A DNA stretch of 64,000 bases. Source: Nereocystis luetkeana. Taxonomy: Eukaryota > Sar > Phaeophyceae > Laminariales > Laminariaceae. Of the stretch, positions 46,201 to 54,544 are shown in pieces. The translations under genes were made by a program, and so were the position numbers. The DNA lies in NCBI GenBank assembly GCA_031213475.1, contig JARUPZ010000036.1, positions 3,453,359-3,517,358 of the forward strand, in the 5' to 3' direction. The notes beneath the pieces were generated by a model, which saw only the letters and a list, made by a program, of their open reading frames with translations, ran no database searches and was not told the DNA's origin. Position 1 is the stretch's first letter, and each line of letters starts with the position of its first letter.

Positions 46201-49200
46201 ACCGCTGCCCCTAAACACTACTACTGAACACAATCGGTACCTCGAGATATGGACCTCTTGATTATTAATGGTGAACGCAATCGTTCCTCATCACCCTCTG
46301 AAATATAAGAAACTACAGTAGTCCGACTGCTCGGTCCCTCGGCAAGTTTGTTTCCGTTCGGTTTTTGCTGCAGAGGGTCGGTCGCCTAGAATCTCGGTCG
46401 GGCACAAACCGCTGAGAAGAACGACCACGAATAAAGTCTCGTTCCATTCCAGTCAGTCAAATCGGTCGGATGAGTAGCCTGCACATTGCAGTATCAGGAA
46501 TAATATGTCCCCTGAAATACCTACCAGGGTAGATCATTTTGTGGGAACCGATCGCCTGTCGGAGGTGTAACCCCCCTCCCCCACCGTTTTTTTTATGAGC
46601 TGCATTTTTTCCCCCCCGTAAGAATCCCCAAACACAAGGGCGCAAATTCTAAAAGAGGTTAACCCCTTTAAACTCCAGTCCCGTTTTGGGGACAAGCCAG
46701 TCAAATTCCAAGTAATTAGTCCCCCATTGTCCCCGAAACGAGACTGCGGTCCTAAAAGGGTTAAAAACATATTTCAGAACTGCAAACCAAGAAAAAAACT
46801 CATGCTTATACTAATTCCAAGCAGATTTTCCCCCTAAAACAAAGGGTAGTTATTCTTGGAAAGGGTTTAAAAAAAATGTTTTTAGAACTTGGGGTGCACG
46901 TATCGAAAAAAATCGGCACATCCCACCATTTCGTTTTTCGAGACCCAGCCCAGACAAGGGGTATTATAAAACCAAGCAAAAAAAATCTTTGCCCGAAACA
47001 AATTCGCTTCTCATGTCGATGGATTCGCCCGGAAAAACCTACAACCCCACTGGTTTTTATTTTCTTTCATGTGGACCAATTTTCGGAGTGTCGTTTTTTT
47101 TTTGTTTTTGCCTTTTTTTTTTTTTTCGCCATGCGCCCCCTGTTAGAGAAGCTTCAACAAACTCTATCCCATACCGAACGAAGTATGATATGTACGTACT
47201 GGTACCCTACCTGGTATGCATTATAGAGGTGATTCTCCGTGCTTATGGTGCCCCCCAAAAGGCGATCTTTTTCACGGTTCTACCATATGGTTACTACTAT
47301 CACGGAAGACCATACTAAACAGGACCTACGGTACACACAAAAACCTGTATATTTCGCTGTTTTTCCTGCCAATACTTGGTCCTATTTACTATGCCCCCCC
47401 GTAATAATACCCCCTGACCCTCTCCGGACGTCAGAGGAGGGGAAATGGATAATACGAAGTGACGACCACGGCAACCATTGTCGCCGCTGCGTGATTGTGG
47501 GGCAAGGAGTTTTTTTGTTTTTCCCCATTTTTTTTTTTCGAATTCGTTTTTTAAATCCTCCAGCGGATTGGGGGGGGGGAAGAAAAAAAAGAAAGCTTAA
47601 GCTCACCACACTTTCCACGTTCAGATTTCGTGTCGGGGTTGCCAATTTTAACCCGTTGCTCCAGCTTGGGCAACGTTGACCCGACCGGACCCCCGAGAGG
47701 GGCAGGTGCGGTAGAGATAGCCACCCGGGGGAGTCATCTCTCCCGGGTAGTGTGGGGCTTGCGCGAGCTAAAGAGACCGCCGGCACGTGTGCAGCACTAT
47801 CCCGCCCGGTATGTAGGTACCGGTACCGGAATGTACCATGAGTAATTCGCCGTGTACGTTGTGTCCACCAAAAACCAGCTTTTGCAGTTCTACAAAAAGG
47901 CTACCTGGTATTATTTTCACGGGGGGGCGTATTAAATAGGACCAAATATTGTTGGTAAAAATAGCGAAATTATAATAGGACCAACTATTGTTCGTAAAAA
48001 TAGCGAAATATGTGGGTTTTTGTGTGTACAGGCGTACCAGGTATTAAATAGGGCCAAATAGTGTTAGTAAAACTAGCGAGATTAACTACTGGTAGGACCC
48101 AATACTGTTAGTAAAAATAGCGAAATATCTCGGTTTTTGTGTGTACCGTAGGTCCTATTTAATATGGTCCCCCGTCAATAGTAGTAACCCTAGCCCTCTC
48201 CGGACGTGAAAAGAGGGAAAAGCTGACGGTACGAAGTGACAGACGGTTACATCCACCATTGTTGCCACTTGCGTCACTGTGGGGCACAATACAATGGTTG
48301 GCGTCCACGAGTCACATCAGCGCAAGGAGTCGTAACGGCGTGGGAGCAACCATTGATCCCACCTGAACTGCCGGGGGGGGGGGCTCACGCTTCTCGTAAA
48401 TGGTTGATATCGCCAACGTTATGTTTGTTTTAGGCGCTTCGTCGGGGGCACAAAGGGGTTTTGATGTTCAAACCTTGTTGTGCGGCTGCTGCGAAAAAAT
48501 TATGGCATACCACTTCTGTAGTTCCAAAACACTGTGGTTTTGTCTCTTCCAACAAAAACACGTGATACGGTGGCTTGTTCTGAGCGGTTTGACTTATAGC
48601 GCTCCCCTCCCGCCCTTTGCTGCCCCCACCGCGTTTTTCTGCCGCCACCGCCTTTCGCTGCCACCGCGTTTTGTTGCCACCGCCGCCTTTTGCTACCACC
48701 GCCCTCGCCTTTTCTGCCTCCGCCTGTTGCTGCCACCGCTTTTCGCTACCACCACCGCCTTTTGCTGCCACCGCCGCCTTTTCCTGCTGCCACTACCGCC
48801 GCCAAACTAAAAAGACGGCGATGGGACCTTCCGGGAAGTACACGATAGGGGTCCTCCTCGCACCCCACCTCGAGTCCGTAGAGAGGAGCAAGGCGGCCAA
48901 TCCCGTGGAGGCGGCGGGGATGGCGTTCGAAGAGACTGCCATGCTGACCACCAAGACCCTTGATTCGTTTGTGCACCTCGTGTCCACGGGGGACGTGGAA
49001 GGCGTGTGAGTGAGAGGAGGGACGGGGGGAGAGAGAGAAGGGGGGGAGGGGGGGGGGGGGGGGGGGGGGGCGGATGTTTGCTCGATATCATGCATGGCCG
49101 TAGTCGTATGACCGTAGACCCTCGCGAGTCTGCAGTGCCGGCGACGGAGCGACGTCGGGTTTTAAACGACCGGGGAAGGCATTGCTTGCTCGCACCAAGC

Positions 49201-51034
49201 GCGAAGCGAAGCGTGAGGTGTTCGTCGAGTCGCATGGGGGATGCAGCTGCGTCCTGCTAGGAACCGCTTGTGAGGCGGACTTGCAACATGGATGATAGCT
49301 TCCATGAGATAATATAGCTCATGCCATGTATGGCCCTAGTCGTATGACGGCGAGAGCCGAGGAGGTGGGGGGTGGTGGTAGTGTTCGTAGTGGTGACAAT
49401 GAGGGAGGGAGGGCGTGGGGGTCGTACCGGGAGGGAGGGTGGACGGGAGTGGTAGTGCTGGTGTAGGTGGTGATAGTTGTGGAGGCGGTAGTGGTGGTGG
49501 AGATGGTGATGATGGAGATGGTGGTGGAAGTGGTGGTGAAGGTATTTACGGCTGTGCTGGTGGTGGTGGTGGTGGTGGTGGGGTGGGGGGGGGTGTTGGT
49601 CCTTGTGCCGGGTGTTGTTGTGGATGCCTCGCTGTAGTGGGTTTGCTTTTGTTTTGCGTGTTTTCTGTTTGCTTCGTTTTGTGTTGGAGACTGCTGTATT
49701 TTTTTGTTGTCCAAGTCGTTGCGTTTTTTTTTCTTGTAGCGTGGTTTTTGTGTGTTTACACCCGTATATGTCTACGAAGGTATGCACGATGGATTTGCTT
49801 CGCACACGCTCACGGTGCCGAAGGCAGCCCAATCACCGCCTCTCTCACTCGACATCGCGCGTGCAACCTTTTCGCGCGCCAAATAGTGCATTCAAACATA
49901 TTGTACATCGAGACCCCCCCCCCCCCCCCCGCTCGCCCTCCTAAAAATACTTACGTACTGTAGAGCCCGTTTTTCAAGTTTGCTTCTTCTCGGGCATGTT
50001 AAGCCAATCAAATCCCCCACCTGCTCGAAAAAATATTTCATCCCCTCTCAGCAACAATAAAATTACCCCCCACACCCGCCCCGTCCACACCGCACTCCAC
50101 CCCGCCCCGTCCCACCCCATCCCACCCCGCCCACCCCACCCCACCCCGCCCACTCCAACCCACCTCACCGCCCCCCCATCCCACCCCACCCCCACGCCCA
50201 CTCCCACCCCACTTGGGGGAGTTTCCGGGATTTTTGCTGTCCGCAGGTTCCGAATAATAATGAAAAAAGTACTACGGAAACGTCGCAGCCTTGTTTTTTT
50301 CTCTCCCGTTTTTTTGGCCGTTTTGGTTTTTGGGTCCGCGTTGGCTTCAGGGTCATGTTTTGGGGTTGTGTTAGTTTGGTTAGAAGGGTGGGTTGGGGTC
50401 TACGGTACGGCCGTGCCGTGTTGAGCTCACCAGGGGAGTTGCTTCCTGTGGCCCGCAAAAAGCAACGAGCATGCTCCCACCCAATCCCTGGAAAAGATGG
50501 GTCCTACGGTACACTCGATAAATTATTGTCACGGGGGACCATGGTGAATAGGACCAGATATTGTCCGTAAAAATAGCGAAATATATTGGTTTTTGTGTGT
50601 ACCGTGTAGGTCCTACCAGGATATTTAATGTAGTCCCCCGTAATCGGTCTCCCCACCCCACTTTCCCGTTGTATCATGCGTCGGGAGGCAGGTCTGGGCC
50701 CGTGGAGATCGTGAAGGTAGGGGCCGAGGTGGCGACGGAGGACGGAGCGACGGCCCTCCTGCAGTTCGCGGCGGTGATCTCGGTGAACTTGGCAGTGATC
50801 AACTCGCTCCCCGTTCCGGGGCTCGACGGGGGGCAGATGGTGTTCGTGCTGGCGGAGCTGATCACCCAGAAGAAGCTTGAGCGGTGCGCGCGCGCGTTCT
50901 TTTTTGGGGGGGATCTTTTTGGTCTAGTGCCTTGGCGTGGCGGTTTCTGTTTGTCTGTATGTCTGTTTGTTTGTCTGTCTGTCTGTCTGTTTGTTTGCCT
51001 GTCTGTCTGTCTATCTGTCTGTTTTTTTGTCTGT

Positions 51035-51072
<38 letters not shown>

Positions 51073-54000
51073 TGTTTGTCTGTCTGTCCTGATGCCTGTA
51101 TGACTGTCTGTCCGCCTGTGTGCGTGTCTGTATGCTATCTGCCTGTCGGTTTTTCTTCCCGCCTACCTGGTATCTTCCTGTTCCCATAGGTGTACGCGTA
51201 CTACTTTTTGTTTTTGTGCATTGCCCCTCTTCGTCTCTAGCTCAACTCTCTGAGGCTGTTGCCCCCTGCGACCCTCTGGACCAGCCGTGGTCACAGGTGC
51301 CTTGCCTTTTCCGGAAGTGGCCACACCGGAACAAATACCTAATTTATTCGACGCTGTCATCCTTTTCAAGAAAGTCCACCTCACAGGACGGTTCATAGTA
51401 GGATGCAGCTCGCCGTCCATACTAGTCGCCGAACACCTCACGCCCGTGGATTCGTCGACTTTTGCCAACTCACACTCTCGCGCTTGCAGGGACATGATGC
51501 AGTGACGCGACAAAAAAAATCGACTCTGAAAATGAAAACGGCCGTTTTTGGTACGCGTAGGAAATGCTTTTCCCGCCAAGCAGCGAGAACCCCTTGCACC
51601 CATGCTGCTGCAGAGGCGACTATTGACAGTTAGCTAGCCTGATGAGATTATTTTACGCCCACTGACAGGTCATGATCTACTGGTAGATCATTGTTTTGAT
51701 CATCTCTCTAGCTCCTCGCTTGCCCTTTGTGAGAGGTTGCGCAGGATCTGCATACAGCAGCAGTACAGGTCTAACCCAGGAACCATGCGCTAGATAAAGC
51801 GGGCTATACGGCTCCCACCCGGCCACATACGCTAGCTCACGCAAGGTCCGGAACAGATGATCCGTCTCCCTTGATCGATCTTTTAGATCATTTAAGTGGG
51901 TGTCGATCATCATCTCTGGCTGAGGTGCATTTTTTTTTATCTCACCCAGCTATGCTTTCTGCGAGACCAACATGAGTTTTGGTCTGCGTTTTATTCGCCT
52001 GGCTACGAACCTACACAGAAAGCAAGATAAATAGTATGGGCTCGGGGCACCGGGAGAAGACCACAGCCCAAGCCTACTGCGCGTGTTTTGGTGCTGTTCG
52101 GGGGGTTAGAGATGCGGTCAGGGTTGGGCTGGGATAGCCCCCCCCTCCCTCCGCCTGACGGTAGAGATCGAAGCAGCGAAGCAGGGAGTGACGGTGGGGG
52201 AAGATGCGGTGTCGGGATTGATGTCGGCGGGTGACTTCATGGGGATACCAGAAACACCCGAAGGATTGCGGAAACAAACAGAGAAGGTGCTGCAATACAC
52301 TTGGGAAATGGAGAGTGATGGTAATCACAGAAGTGCGCAGTGGTTGTATGTAACGAAGGTAAGGCGAACCCGGTAAGTTCCAGTTGGAAGTGGGGAGAAG
52401 ATGACTTACGAATGGTAGACCAGTATACGTACGTTGGCGTAGAGATCTCAAAAGACTGCTCTTGGGATCCACACATAGCAAAAGTAGTAGGAACGGGTGA
52501 ATAAAGCACGCGTAGGGAAGATGGATGTGATCCTAACAAGCTCGCACCTCGACAACAGGATTAAGGGATGTATTCTGATGAGTGTTTGTAGTAGCAAAGC
52601 TAGAATATGCAGGAGAAGTATGGGAAGGGAACGCGCGAAATTCGTAAAACAACTGGAAACAATAAACAGATGACAGCAGCTTACGAAGTACTACGATGCT
52701 CAAGTACGACATGTAGCACAGGTTTTTAGAGCAGAACTGGGAATGATACGCGAGACAAAGAGTCACGAAGAAGTTGAAATGCCAACCATAGTTGACAAAA
52801 AAAGAGATTGCCAACCATAGTTGATAGAGTTGTATGGGAAAATGTAACGGAGGGCCAGCTGACACACGGTGGGATAACGTCGTTAAGAAATTATGGAAAT
52901 ATATAGGGGGATACCAATAAGAGATGATGTCCGCAGAGAAGTTTGGGAGGTGCAAGACAGAAGTAGAAGAGAGGATAGGAAGAAGGGAAAGGCGAGCGCT
53001 AAGAAGCAAGGTGGAACGGAGCAACACTTAAAGAGATATATGACGTGTTTGGCGAAGGTATAGGAATGAAAACGCATTTCCACGGCCCATTGGACTACGG
53101 GAAAACGCCAAAACTGTGATTTCTTGTAGGGGACGAGGACCTCCCAGAAAGGAGGTATGCCAGCAGCTGGGAGGAGGAGGAGGAGGAGGAGGAGGAGGAG
53201 GAGGAGGAGGAGGAGGAGGAGGAGGAGGAGGAGGAGGAGGAGGAGGAGGAGGAGGAAGTAGATGCACAGACGTGCCCGTGTGGCAAAGCACTAGAGGGTA
53301 GAAATCACATGGTAGTAGAATGTGAAATGTGCAAGGAGGAACGGGATGTGTTAGACGAGATGAGGGAAACAAACGAATGTGACATGGAGGAGTTTGGTAC
53401 ACTGGATGGCATCGAGAAAACGATCGCTATCCTAGGAGATATATAGAAGATGGCCACAGGCGGCGAAACAGGATGGGAGAAGTTTTTTTCCACGTAATAT
53501 ATAGAAACAACGTAATGAGCGCCCACATGTTGGAGGCGTCTCTATCAGGAGTAGGAACGGCGCTCCGTCTTGAAAGGGATGTGTGGTCAATGGTCGAAGG
53601 ACTAAGCCAAGCAACAAAGAGTACGCCCTCCCCCCGCCCCCCCCGGTGTAAAACGGTACAAAACTCCAACCGGTGTACGAGTACACAGTTACCAGTTTGG
53701 GCAGGGCAAGGGTACACGAAGTAAAAAAGACGACACCCTCACCTTTTCGTATGAGTCGAAGACAGGGGGGAGGTTTACTAAACTCCAGTGAAATAATATA
53801 TATATATACCAATATATATAAAAATATTTTATATATATATTGAAAAAACATGTTTAGTGTGAAAAATTCTGACGACACTCCCGACCCGCAATCGCAGTTT
53901 GTTTTCAATTGAAGTCCGACATTGTGGCGAGCGTTACTCCCTTTTTTCTTGTGTGTGCGTGCTTTTTGTATGTGTACCCCTGGCTCGGACTGTGTTGTTT

Positions 54001-54489
54001 CCCCCTGGAGCAGTGTCGGTCGAGCTCAACAAGTAGTTGCGCCCCCCCCCCCCCTACAAACAGTAGTATACCAGGTACCTAGTACGAAGTAGCAATGTTT
54101 CGAGGGCTGCTGATGCCGCTGCTGTAAACGGCCGTGAAGACATGCATACATACGTACATACGTATATATGTACAAACATACCTACATATGATACGTACAC
54201 ACATACCTGGTACATGTACACAACAGTTAGTTTCGGCGAGGGCGGTGGAATGTTCCCTGGCTGTGAGTACGGTTACGAACATTTCAGCTGTGTACGGCAG
54301 TCAACATAAGATGTTAGCGTCGCGAAAGAATGGATAAATACAGCTGTTGAGAGTGTATTGGCCCTCACTCAGCTCAACCTTGGTGGGCAAATAGTTTTCA
54401 ATAGTTTCTTTTTTTGCAGAAGCAGCAGCAGTGCCGCGCCGGGTACCCGTTATTGTTGTTGTTGTTGTTGCTGTTGTTGTTGTTGTTGC

Positions 54490-54544
<55 letters not shown>

